A DNA stretch of 64,000 nt from UBA1952 sp965246765. GTDB taxonomy: Bacteria > Bacteroidota > Bacteroidia > Chitinophagales > Chitinophagaceae. The stretch is taken from the NCBI GenBank assembly GCA_965246765.1, contig CBDFFJ010000005.1, forward strand, positions 186,001 through 250,000, read 5' to 3'. The notes below the pieces were generated by a model that was not told where the DNA came from, made no database searches, and saw only the letters and a program-made list of their open reading frames with translations. The position numbers were made by a program, and so were the translations under genes. Shown in pieces: positions 1 to 9,258 of the stretch; within the stretch, counting starts at the first letter, position 1; every line of letters begins with the position of its first letter.

Positions 1-1
1 A

Positions 2-3000
2 GACCGCTATCAGCTTCGCCGGAAGGCGCTTACTCAGGTGTTGAAGGCTAACAACATGATGCCGGACAAGCATTTGTTGCTGGAATTGTCGCCACTGGAA
101 ATTTGGGGCTTACGCGCGAGGGCTATTAAAGAACAAGTGACTTTGCGGGAGTTAGGCAGAATCTTGCTGCACCTAAATCAGCGCCGTGGCTATAACCACA
201 GCAAATCGGACAGTAGCGATAAGGAGCAAACCGATTATGTTCAGGCAGTTAACGACCGCCACCGCGCCATCCGCGAGGCTGGTCAAACTGTTGGCCAGCA
301 TTTTTATGAGGAACTAAGAAAATACTTTGCCGTTGCAGAAAAGACGGAAGAACCGTTTCGTGTCAAGGAAAAGGTCTTTCCACGCGCTGCTTACAAAGAG
401 GAGTTTAACCGCATATGGCAGGTACAACAAGAATATTATCCTTCCCTGCTGACCGACGAGCTATTTGAGAAGGTGCGGAATGGAATTATCTACTACCAGC
501 GCAAGCTGAAATCTCAAAAAGGCCTTGTGAATGTCTGCGAGTTCGAGGGCAAGGAATACGCGGATAAAGCCGGCAAAACCGTTTTCGGCGGCCCGAAGGT
601 GGCGCCGCGCAGCTCTCCGCTTTTCCAGGTAGAAAAGATTTGGGAAAGCATCAATACCATTACGGTTAAGAATAACCGTGGCGAAACTTTTGAAATATCA
701 ACGGAACAGCGTCAGGCCATTTTTGAGTATCTGGACAACAATGCTGGCTTGTCGCAAACAAAGCTGTTTGAGCTGCTCGGTCTCGGCGCACGAGCCGGTT
801 ATTTTACGAATGCGCAAATCCGTAAAAAAGGACTGCAAGGAAATCTGACAAAGTCTTCGCTTGTTAAAGAATTAGGTGAAGACCATTCGCTATTGACCTT
901 TACGCTGAGTGAAGAAGATTACCAGAATGTAGATACCGCTACTGGCGAGGTAACGGAGCGCAGACGCATTGGCGGCGACTTTGAGACGCAGCCGCTTTAC
1001 CGGCTCTGGCACACCGTCTATTCGCTTTCAGAAGAAGATTGCATTAAAAAGCTTACTTCAGATTTCGGCCTGACGCCCGAAGTTGCGAAAAAGCTTGCGG
1101 CCATTGATTTCAGCAAAGGCGGTTTTGGGAATAAAAGCGCGAAGGCGATGCGCAAAATCCTGCCTTACCTGCGTGAAGGACTGACTTACGATAAAGCCTG
1201 CGCAATGGCGGGCTACAATCACTCGGATAGCATCACGAACGAGGAAAACCTAAGCCGGGAGCTGCGGCAGAAACTTGACCTACTGCCCAAGAACAGTCTG
1301 CGCCAGCCGATTGTAGAAAAGATTCTCAACCAGCTTATTAACGTCGTAAACGCGATTATTGAGAAGCACGGTAAGCCGAATGAAATCCGGATAGAATTGG
1401 CGCGTGAGCTGCGACAGAGCCGTGAAGAGCGTAATGATGCCTACAACAACATCAACAAGCGCGAGCGAGAGAATAAGAAGATTGCCGACATGCTGTTGGA
1501 GCATCCCGAATTCAGAAAGAAGAAGGTTAGCAAACGGGATATAGACCGCTATCGTCTTTGGGAAGAGTTCGGCAAAGTGTCACCTTACGAGCCGGGAAAG
1601 ATTATTTCGCTTGGCGAGCTATTCTCCGGCAATTATGATATTGAGCACATTATACCGCGCTCCCTGCGCTTTGACGATGCATTTAGCAACAAAACCATTT
1701 GCCCGCGGCGCTACAACAGCGGGGAGTTTGCCAAGAATGCTTTTACCGCCTTTGACTACATGCAGGGGAAGCGCAGTAAGGACGACTGCGATGCTTTTGC
1801 CGCCTGTATAGAAAAGACTTATGCTGATAAGCGTATTTCCAAAAGCAAGTACGAAAACCTGCTGCGCAAATCAGTTGATATTCAGTCTGATTTCATTGCC
1901 CGGCAGCTCAACGAAACACGCTACATCACACGCAAAGCCAAGGACATTCTTTCGCAGATATGCTACCATGTGCGTGTAACAAGCGGGGCAATTACGCAGC
2001 GCCTTCGTGACTTGTGGGGCTGGGATAAGGTTCTGGAGCAGCTCAACCTGCCTAAGTATAAAGAGTTGGGCCTTACCGAAATGGTGGTAGTAACGCACAA
2101 TGGCCAAACGCACGAGGAAGAACGTATTAAAGACTGGAGCAAGCGTGACGACCACCGGCATCATGCTATTGACGCGCTCGCAGTGGCCTGCACACGTCAG
2201 AGCTTTATCCATCGCATCAACAGCTTAGCTGCGGAACAAACCCGCAAGGAAATGTTTGAAGAAGTGAAGGATGATAAAAGCCGCCTTTCCCTTTTGGATA
2301 AATACCTAAAACAGTACAGACCATTTAATACTGCGGCTGCAGCCGTCCACGCAGCAGGCATCAACATTTCCTTTAAGCCCGGAAAGAAAACGGCCACCTA
2401 CAGCCGCCGCCTGCAAAAGCAGGCCAATAAAAAAGAGATTGTGCAGCGTGGTATTATTGCGCCGCGTGGTGCATTGAGCGAGGAAAGCGTGTACGGGAAA
2501 ATCTTTGTCAAAAAGGTCAGGACGGTCAAGCTGGATAAGTCGTTCCAAGAGGCAGATGCTATTATTGATCCAGACCTTAAAACTATTGTCAAAGACTGGC
2601 TCGCCGCGCACGACAATAAGCCGGAAGCTGCATTCAAAGACCTGAAAAAGAAACCTATATGGGTGGACGAAGCCAAGACAACGGCGCTTACTCAGGTGAA
2701 CATTCAGGAGTTCAAGCCAGAGTTTGTTATTAAGTATCCGCTGGATGGCATCGGGCCGAAAGACGTTCCATTTATCGTAGATGAAGCGGTAAAGGGCATA
2801 GTTGCGGCGCACTTAAAAGCACACGGCGACGACCCTAAAAAGGCCTGGAAAGACCTGCGTGATAACCCGCTGTGGTTCAACGAAGAGAAAAAGATTCCGA
2901 TTAAGCGTGTACGGATGTTTACACGAATCGCAGAAGATTCTGTCGTGCCCATTACAGTAAAAGATGCGACTTGGGAGATTGAATATGAGAAGTATGTAAA

Positions 3001-3529
3001 ACCCGGCAACAACCATCACATCGCCATTTACAAGGACGCGGACGGCAGGTTGCAAGAGCATGTTGTCTCCTTCTGGCACGCCGTAGAGCGGAAAAAGTGG
3101 GGCCTCCCGGTCGTTATTCAGCAGCCAAAAGCGGTTTGGGATAAGATTTTGTCCGAAGGGCGCGAGCTGCCGGAATCATTTCTGGAAAAGCTGCCGAAGG
3201 ACGGCTGGGAATATGTGACGAGCATGCAGCAAAACGAAAGCTTTGTGTTTGGCATGAGCGAGGAAGATTTGCGAAAGGCAATTGAAGCTGGTGATAATAA
3301 GGCGATTGCACCGAATGTGTTTAGAGTGCGTAAGCTTTCTTCTGGCCAATACTGGTTTAATCAGCAATATGAAACTCAGCCTCGTGAAAGTCTTACAGAT
3401 AAGAAGGCCCGCCGCTCGGTGCAAGCCAGTCTAAGTAGCATGAACGGCATTAAGGTGAAGATTACAGCGCTTGGCGAAGTAAAGCTTGCATCGGAAAAGA
3501 AAGCAGAAGGCTCACCAATTGCTGAATAA
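2..3529 (+). CDS. cas9: CRISPR-associated endonuclease Cas9, type II-C (5' partial)
   Basis: RNA-guided DNA endonuclease that uses crRNA and tracrRNA to cut both strands of invading DNA. The reading frame is open from base 2, so the start lies outside the window; 1175 residues are visible, and the RuvC-I segment with its first catalytic Asp is missing. The window opens in the Arg-rich bridge helix (RYQLRRKAL). RuvC-II is seen at IRIELAREL (catalytic Glu at 1394-1396). The HNH domain is DIEHIIPRS (His at 1646-1648). RuvC-III is DDHRHHAIDALA (His 2162-2164, Asp 2171-2173). The C-terminal part carries the GNNHHIAIYKDADG block typical of Bacteroidota II-C Cas9. A 37-codon segment appears twice in the C-terminal half (2567-2677 and 2780-2890). 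It is followed by cas1 after 15 bases; no csn2 or cas4 is present, which fits subtype II-C. Confidence 0.97.
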   Translation, partial: DRYQLRRKALTQVLKANNMMPDKHLLLELSPLEIWGLRARAIKEQVTLRELGRILLHLNQRRGYNHSKSDSSDKEQTDYVQAVNDRHRAIREAGQTVGQHFYEELRKYFAVAEKTEEPFRVKEKVFPRAAYKEEFNRIWQVQQEYYPSLLTDELFEKVRNGIIYYQRKLKSQKGLVNVCEFEGKEYADKAGKTVFGGPKVAPRSSPLFQVEKIWESINTITVKNNRGETFEISTEQRQAIFEYLDNNAGLSQTKLFELLGLGARAGYFTNAQIRKKGLQGNLTKSSLVKELGEDHSLLTFTLSEEDYQNVDTATGEVTERRRIGGDFETQPLYRLWHTVYSLSEEDCIKKLTSDFGLTPEVAKKLAAIDFSKGGFGNKSAKAMRKILPYLREGLTYDKACAMAGYNHSDSITNEENLSRELRQKLDLLPKNSLRQPIVEKILNQLINVVNAIIEKHGKPNEIRIELARELRQSREERNDAYNNINKRERENKKIADMLLEHPEFRKKKVSKRDIDRYRLWEEFGKVSPYEPGKIISLGELFSGNYDIEHIIPRSLRFDDAFSNKTICPRRYNSGEFAKNAFTAFDYMQGKRSKDDCDAFAACIEKTYADKRISKSKYENLLRKSVDIQSDFIARQLNETRYITRKAKDILSQICYHVRVTSGAITQRLRDLWGWDKVLEQLNLPKYKELGLTEMVVVTHNGQTHEEERIKDWSKRDDHRHHAIDALAVACTRQSFIHRINSLAAEQTRKEMFEEVKDDKSRLSLLDKYLKQYRPFNTAAAAVHAAGINISFKPGKKTATYSRRLQKQANKKEIVQRGIIAPRGALSEESVYGKIFVKKVRTVKLDKSFQEADAIIDPDLKTIVKDWLAAHDNKPEAAFKDLKKKPIWVDEAKTTALTQVNIQEFKPEFVIKYPLDGIGPKDVPFIVDEAVKGIVAAHLKAHGDDPKKAWKDLRDNPLWFNEEKKIPIKRVRMFTRIAEDSVVPITVKDATWEIEYEKYVKPGNNHHIAIYKDADGRLQEHVVSFWHAVERKKWGLPVVIQQPKAVWDKILSEGRELPESFLEKLPKDGWEYVTSMQQNESFVFGMSEEDLRKAIEAGDNKAIAPNVFRVRKLSSGQYWFNQQYETQPRESLTDKKARRSVQASLSSMNGIKVKITALGEVKLASEKKAEGSPIAE

Positions 3530-3544
3530 TAGCGTCTTATAATT

Positions 3545-4441
3545 ATGATTAAGCGCACCCTCTACTTCGGCAATCCAGCCTACCTGCACACCCGCAACGA
3601 GCAGCTTTGCATCAAGCTTAAAGACAGCGACGAGGAAAAGTCTGCCGCCATAGAAGACATTGCCCTCGTAGTGCTTGACCATCCGCAGATTACGGTCACT
3701 CAAAGCCTGATGAGCAAGCTGTTGGACAACAACGTTGCGCTCATCACCTGCAACGATAGTCATATGCCCACGGGCCTGTTCTACAACCTCTGCGGCCATA
3801 CCCTGCAAAGCCAGAAATTCAAGCATCAGTTAGACGCGTCTGTCCCGCTGAAAAAGCAGCTCTGGCAGGACACTATCATTGCCAAGATTCAAAACCAGGC
3901 TGCTCTGCTCAAGTTGGAACGCATTCCATTAGGCCCGATGCTCACCTTCGCCAAAGAAGTGAAAAGCGGCGATGCGGAAAACCACGAGGCAATGGCGGCA
4001 AGCTATTACTGGAAGCATTTATTCCCTGATTTTCTGCAGTTTACGCGCCACCGCGAAGGCGAACCGCCCAACAATCTGCTCAATTATGGCTATGCCATCC
4101 TGCGCGCCCTCGTAGCCCGCAGCCTCGTCGGCTCCGGGCTCATGCCCACGCTTGGTATCAAGCACAAAAACCAGTACAATGCTTACTGCCTGGCTGACGA
4201 CATTATGGAGCCATACCGGCCATTCGTAGATAAAATCGTCTGCCGGCTGGTGATGATGAACGGACAGTTCCTGGAGCTTGGCCAGTCTATGAAGAAGGAA
4301 TTGCTGGCCCTTACCGGCGTGGACGTAACAATCGGCGGCCAGACAAGCCCGCTTATGAATGCCGTGCAGCGCACCACCGCGTCGCTGGCAGCTTCTTTTG
4401 AAAGTGGGGGCCGCATCGTCCTCTATCCCACCCTCTTATGA
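3545..4441 (+). CDS. cas1: CRISPR adaptation integrase Cas1 (type II-C)
   Basis: Metal-dependent integrase that, with Cas2, inserts new spacers into the array. At 298 residues it has the usual length for type II Cas1. The expected catalytic residues are visible: Glu148 in NHEAMAASYYW, His207 in GIKHKNQYNAY and Glu222 in DDIMEPYRPF. It begins 15 bases after the cas9 stop, and its stop overlaps the cas2 ATG in an ATGA junction, so the three cas genes should be one transcript with coupled translation of cas1 and cas2. Confidence 0.97.
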   Translation: MIKRTLYFGNPAYLHTRNEQLCIKLKDSDEEKSAAIEDIALVVLDHPQITVTQSLMSKLLDNNVALITCNDSHMPTGLFYNLCGHTLQSQKFKHQLDASVPLKKQLWQDTIIAKIQNQAALLKLERIPLGPMLTFAKEVKSGDAENHEAMAASYYWKHLFPDFLQFTRHREGEPPNNLLNYGYAILRALVARSLVGSGLMPTLGIKHKNQYNAYCLADDIMEPYRPFVDKIVCRLVMMNGQFLELGQSMKKELLALTGVDVTIGGQTSPLMNAVQRTTASLAASFESGGRIVLYPTLL

Positions 4442-4800
4442 GCCGCGGACGCCGGGCCTACGGCGGCGAAACGGCGCTAAATGCTTACCGCATTATGTGG
4501 ATCATCGTGATGTACGACCTGCCGACGGAAACGAAGGACGACCGGAAGCGGGCCGCGAAATTCCGCAAGGATATGCTGAACGATGGATTCCAGATGTTCC
4601 AGTTCAGCATGTACATCCGCACCTGCTCCAGCCGCGACAATGCTGACGTACACATGCGGCGGGTCAGGCTGAAGGTTCCACCGAAGGGGAACGTAGGCTT
4701 GCTGATGATTACCGATAAGCAGTTCGGAATGATGGAAATCTTTCGCGGCAATGAACGTGTGGCAACGCCGCAGACGGTGCAGCAACTGGAGATGTTCTGA
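4438..4800 (+). CDS. cas2: CRISPR adaptation protein Cas2
   Basis: Small structural partner of Cas1 in the spacer-integration complex. It is 120 residues long, with the ferredoxin-like core beginning YRIMWIIVMYDLPTETK (conserved Asp27) followed by FRKDMLNDGFQMFQFSMYIR, which is characteristic of Bacteroidota type II Cas2. The ATG at 4438 overlaps the cas1 stop. An alternative ATG at 4495 would remove the first beta strand's lead-in, so 4438 is preferred. The array begins 106 bases downstream. Confidence 0.95.
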   Translation: MSRGRRAYGGETALNAYRIMWIIVMYDLPTETKDDRKRAAKFRKDMLNDGFQMFQFSMYIRTCSSRDNADVHMRRVRLKVPPKGNVGLLMITDKQFGMMEIFRGNERVATPQTVQQLEMF

Positions 4801-4869
4801 GCGTAAAACCGGGTTCGGACGGACAAAAAGGCTGGAAAAACGGGTGGAAAATTTTTGGACCAAAACATG

Positions 4870-4898
4870 CTGAAACCCGCTACCAGAGCGGGTTTCAG
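4870..4898. terminator. Strong hairpin between cas2 and the array
   Basis: A perfect 12-bp stem (4870-4881 with 4887-4898) encloses the five-base loop ACCAG. It sits between the cas2 stop and the first repeat. On the plus strand it would end the cas transcript and on the minus strand the crRNA precursor. Neither side has a strong T-tract (minus strand reads GTTTTGG shortly after), so it is terminator-like rather than a textbook intrinsic terminator. Confidence 0.5.
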
Positions 4899-4906
4899 CG
4901 ATTGCT

Positions 4907-7900
4907 GTTGTCAAAGACCTAAGCTACAGCAAGTTTTGAGAGCAAATCACAACCAAATGCCGCAACGACCGACGGCGGCGCGGGTTGTCAAAGACCTAAG
5001 CTACAGCAAGTTTTGAGAGCAAATCACAACTACGATGAGGTACACAAGGCCGATGAGCGGTTGTCAAAGACCTAAGCTACAGCAAGTTTTGAGAGCAAAT
5101 CACAACCTACCAGGCCTACATAGCCGACTATGTAGGTTGTCAAAGACCTAAGCTACAGCAAGTTTTGAGAGCAAATCACAACGCAGGGATGTAAGGGTGT
5201 TAAAGGTATTGGGTTGTCAAAGACCTAAGCTACAGCAAGTTTTGAGAGCAAATCACAACGCAGGCGCCGGTATCGGCTACCGCTTCGGCAGTTGTCAAAG
5301 ACCTAAGCTACAGCAAGTTTTGAGAGCAAATCACAACAGCCGGGCCTCCCAGGCGGTGGCGTCGTCGGTTGTCAAAGACCTAAGCTACAGCAAGTTTTGA
5401 GAGCAAATCACAACAGGCGGCTGCCGGCGGTGCAGTAGCCCGCGGTTGTCAAAGACCTAAGCTACAGCAAGTTTTGAGAGCAAATCACAACCCGCTCAAC
5501 GAAGACGACCTGAACCGCAAGGTTGTCAAAGACCTAAGCTACAGCAAGTTTTGAGAGCAAATCACAACTTGGTTCTATGAATATCTTACTGTTCCTGCGT
5601 TGTCAAAGACCTAAGCTACAGCAAGTTTTGAGAGCAAATCACAACTGGGTCATCTACCATTACAAACATTCCCTTGTTGTCAAAGACCTAAGCTACAGCA
5701 AGTTTTGAGAGCAAATCACAACTACAAGTTGGCGCTATCCGATACGCTTACAGTTGTCAAAGACCTAAGCTACAGCAAGTTTTGAGAGCAAATCACAACT
5801 ACGGAAACATCGGCAGCCTGAGCGGCTCGTTGTCAAAGACCTAAGCTACAGCAAGTTTTGAGAGCAAATCACAACACAGATGGCCGCCGTGTAGTGCTGA
5901 GCAACGTTGTCAAAGACCTAAGCTACAGCAAGTTTTGAGAGCAAATCACAACTCCAATGGCTGACAAATACGCAAAGCTGGGTTGTCAAAGACCTAAGCT
6001 ACAGCAAGTTTTGAGAGCAAATCACAACCCTCCCTTGAGGTGGAGTTGAAAGAACAGCGTTGTCAAAGACCTAAGCTACAGCAAGTTTTGAGAGCAAATC
6101 ACAACTAGTAGGCAGCTGAGGGCTTGTTGCCGAATGTTGTCAAAGACCTAAGCTACAGCAAGTTTTGAGAGCAAATCACAACTGCGCCGGTCTTATCCCA
6201 ATCGTTGAGGATGTTGTCAAAGACCTAAGCTACAGCAAGTTTTGAGAGCAAATCACAACTTGTATTGAATGGTTGTTTGAAGTTTGTTAGTTGTCAAAGA
6301 CCTAAGCTACAGCAAGTTTTGAGAGCAAATCACAACTCCGCTGTGAAGCACCTTGACGCTGTGCGTGTTGTCAAAGACCTAAGCTACAGCAAGTTTTGAG
6401 AGCAAATCACAACGCTACTGGCGGTCGTACAAGTACGCCGGGTGTTGTCAAAGACCTAAGCTACAGCAAGTTTTGAGAGCAAATCACAACTCGTAGTAGT
6501 ACCGCTGCCCGCCGGCCACCGTTGTCAAAGACCTAAGCTACAGCAAGTTTTGAGAGCAAATCACAACGTCATGGAAATAATGTATCGGTTCGCACAAGTT
6601 GTCAAAGACCTAAGCTACAGCAAGTTTTGAGAGCAAATCACAACCCAAGCGCGACGACGTATCTTAAGGAGCTGTTGTCAAAGACCTAAGCTACAGCAAG
6701 TTTTGAGAGCAAATCACAACATCGTTTTGCCGATTCCAAGTAAAGTCGTGTTGTCAAAGACCTAAGCTACAGCAAGTTTTGAGAGCAAATCACAACGTTT
6801 ATCGTGTGGTTGCTGGCAAGCTTAAGTTGTCAAAGACCTAAGCTACAGCAAGTTTTGAGAGCAAATCACAACCCAGCCTTTCTTCTGTGTATGGTTGCAT
6901 TGTTGTCAAAGACCTAAGCTACAGCAAGTTTTGAGAGCAAATCACAACGTACATCCTCCAATCCGTCTTACGACATGAGTTGTCAAAGACCTAAGCTACA
7001 GCAAGTTTTGAGAGCAAATCACAACCGCAATGAGCCGCACTGCCTCTACGACTAGTTGTCAAAGACCTAAGCTACAGCAAGTTTTGAGAGCAAATCACAA
7101 CTCGTAGTTGCCGGTGCAGACGAGGATAACGTTGTCAAAGACCTAAGCTACAGCAAGTTTTGAGAGCAAATCACAACCAACGTTCGCCTAACAATTCACA
7201 ACCTCAAGTTGTCAAAGACCTAAGCTACAGCAAGTTTTGAGAGCAAATCACAACCCAGTGGAGGTAAGTCGTCAGGCTGTCATCGTTGTCAAAGACCTAA
7301 GCTACAGCAAGTTTTGAGAGCAAATCACAACGCACCTTGCCAATCATACTTAATAAAGCCTGTTGTCAAAGACCTAAGCTACAGCAAGTTTTGAGAGCAA
7401 ATCACAACATGAAAGTTAATCAGGAATTGCGCGGGCAAGTTGTCAAAGACCTAAGCTACAGCAAGTTTTGAGAGCAAATCACAACGGGAACATGATTACT
7501 TTACCTCTTGTCTTCGTTGTCAAAGACCTAAGCTACAGCAAGTTTTGAGAGCAAATCACAACCCGCGGAGCTTCGCAACTATTCCATGGACGGTTGTCAA
7601 AGACCTAAGCTACAGCAAGTTTTGAGAGCAAATCACAACAAAAGGGTCCAGCAGTAGAACTGCCCCTTAGTTGTCAAAGACCTAAGCTACAGCAAGTTTT
7701 GAGAGCAAATCACAACAAAGTGCTGCAAGCAAACCATAACACAACGTTGTCAAAGACCTAAGCTACAGCAAGTTTTGAGAGCAAATCACAACCCGGGGTG
7801 GTTCCATATGCTGTGCTCACCAGTTGTCAAAGACCTAAGCTACAGCAAGTTTTGAGAGCAAATCACAACACAGCGGCGGATGACGCAAGCTTCCATTTGG

Positions 7901-9021
7901 TTGTCAAAGACCTAAGCTACAGCAAGTTTTGAGAGCAAATCACAACGCGCAATAGATGCGTTCGTGGCGCGGCTACGTTGTCAAAGACCTAAGCTACAGC
8001 AAGTTTTGAGAGCAAATCACAACCGCTACTATCGTAATCGTATATTCGGCGCTGTTGTCAAAGACCTAAGCTACAGCAAGTTTTGAGAGCAAATCACAAC
8101 ATACAATCGGCTCAACTTGATAATCTTCGGTTGTCAAAGACCTAAGCTACAGCAAGTTTTGAGAGCAAATCACAACCCACCAGGTTGGGCGGCCCCGCTT
8201 ATCCAGGTTGTCAAAGACCTAAGCTACAGCAAGTTTTGAGAGCAAATCACAACACTAAGTACCCTGTCAGTAAAAGTGTAGTGTTGTCAAAGACCTAAGC
8301 TACAGCAAGTTTTGAGAGCAAATCACAACGATGTAAATAAGAATATCCATTATGCAGCAGTTGTCAAAGACCTAAGCTACAGCAAGTTTTGAGAGCAAAT
8401 CACAACGCCAAGCCTTCTATGCCGTGAACGGCGTTGGTTGTCAAAGACCTAAGCTACAGCAAGTTTTGAGAGCAAATCACAACTTGCTTTGTGCTTTGCC
8501 ATGATAAAAATTTGTTGTCAAAGACCTAAGCTACAGCAAGTTTTGAGAGCAAATCACAACAGACGACTACGGAGGAAGAGTTTAAGGTGAGTTGTCAAAG
8601 ACCTAAGCTACAGCAAGTTTTGAGAGCAAATCACAACACAGGTTGCAACCTTGACCGGCACAGTGCGGTTGTCAAAGACCTAAGCTACAGCAAGTTTTGA
8701 GAGCAAATCACAACTGCATAGTTGCCCGTCTTGATGTCCTGAAGGTTGTCAAAGACCTAAGCTACAGCAAGTTTTGAGAGCAAATCACAACCAGAAGTGC
8801 ACGGTAAAGGGCAACATCGTTGTTGTCAAAGACCTAAGCTACAGCAAGTTTTGAGAGCAAATCACAACCGGCAAACGCCGCATAACAATCATTAAACGTT
8901 GTCAAAGACCTAAGCTACAGCAAGTTTTGAGAGCAAATCACAACCGGTAAATGATGCGGCCTGCGACTTGGCGAGTTGTCAAAGACCTAAGCTACAGCAA
9001 GTTTTGAGAGCAAATCAAACA
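4907..9021 (-). CRISPR. Type II-C CRISPR array, 54 repeats and 53 spacers
   Basis: Counted by hand: the 47-bp repeat begins GTTGTCAAAGACCTAAGCTA on the plus strand and ends GAGCAAATCACAAC. Fifty-three spacers follow: 38 of 30 bp, 14 of 29 bp and one of 31 bp (5260-5290). The first 53 repeats appear identical. The last (8975-9021) is altered in its final bases (CAAATCAAACA instead of CAAATCACAAC). The reverse complement, starting GTTGTGATTTGCTC, is the orientation usual for Bacteroidota II-C repeats, and the tracrRNA anti-repeat at 9041-9073 matches the plus strand. The crRNA must therefore be transcribed from the minus strand, towards cas2. No spacer source was recognised. Confidence 0.99.
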
Positions 9022-9023
9022 AG

Positions 9024-9055
9024 CTGCATTATCTGCCAAAAGCAAACTACTTTTG
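9024..9055 (+). promoter_or_regulatory. Candidate Bacteroidota promoter in the tracrRNA region
   Basis: TACTTTTG at 9048-9055 matches the Bacteroidota -7 consensus TAnnTTTG exactly. A one-mismatch -33 element (CTG for TTG, 9024-9026) lies 21 bases upstream. Transcription would start near 9061 and give a short tracrRNA. An alternative start near 9041 could use TTTG at 9003-9006 and TATCTG at 9030-9035. Which start is used cannot be decided from sequence. Confidence 0.45.
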
Positions 9056-9134
9056 TTCTGAGCAAATCACAATAAGGATTATTCCGTAGTGAAAACTTTT
9101 ACAGCAGTCCCGCCGAAAGGCGGGATTGTTGTTT
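9041..9134 (+). ncRNA. tracrRNA for the type II-C Cas9
   Basis: The anti-repeat at about 9041-9073 contains GAGCAAATCACAAT, which matches the plus-strand repeat end at 13 of 14 bases and so pairs with the crRNA 5' repeat part. TTTTG and AGCAA blocks further 5' can extend the duplex through two internal bulges. It is followed by AAGGATTATTCCGTAGTG, the nexus-like hairpin seen in II-C tracrRNAs, then GAAAAC, and a GC hairpin with a T-rich tail. It lies directly after the array, on the same strand as the cas genes and opposite to the crRNA. The 3' end is well defined by the terminator; the 5' end may be near 9041 or near 9061. Confidence 0.9.
9108..9134 (+). terminator. tracrRNA intrinsic terminator
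   Basis: Seven-base-pair stem TCCCGCC (9108-9114) with GGCGGGA (9119-9125) around a GAAA tetraloop, followed by TTGTTGTTTT. In the Cas9 family this final hairpin is also part of the functional tracrRNA. Confidence 0.85.
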
Positions 9135-9258
9135 TAGCACCTTCCGACAATGTACACGCACAAGCCAAGCATGCCACCCAAAATTTCTCCCCGCGGCTCA
9201 CCCATTCCCTTTTTGCTATTCCCTACTTTTACGCGGCTATTAAAAACACGACATTACC

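Noticed and set aside
5197..5400. 67-codon plus-strand frame inside the array
   Set aside because: It is built of CRISPR repeats and spacers and has no independent coding signal.
9224..9231. TACTTTTA as promoter of gcvH
   Set aside because: One mismatch to the -7 consensus and no -33 element at a proper distance; too weak to list.
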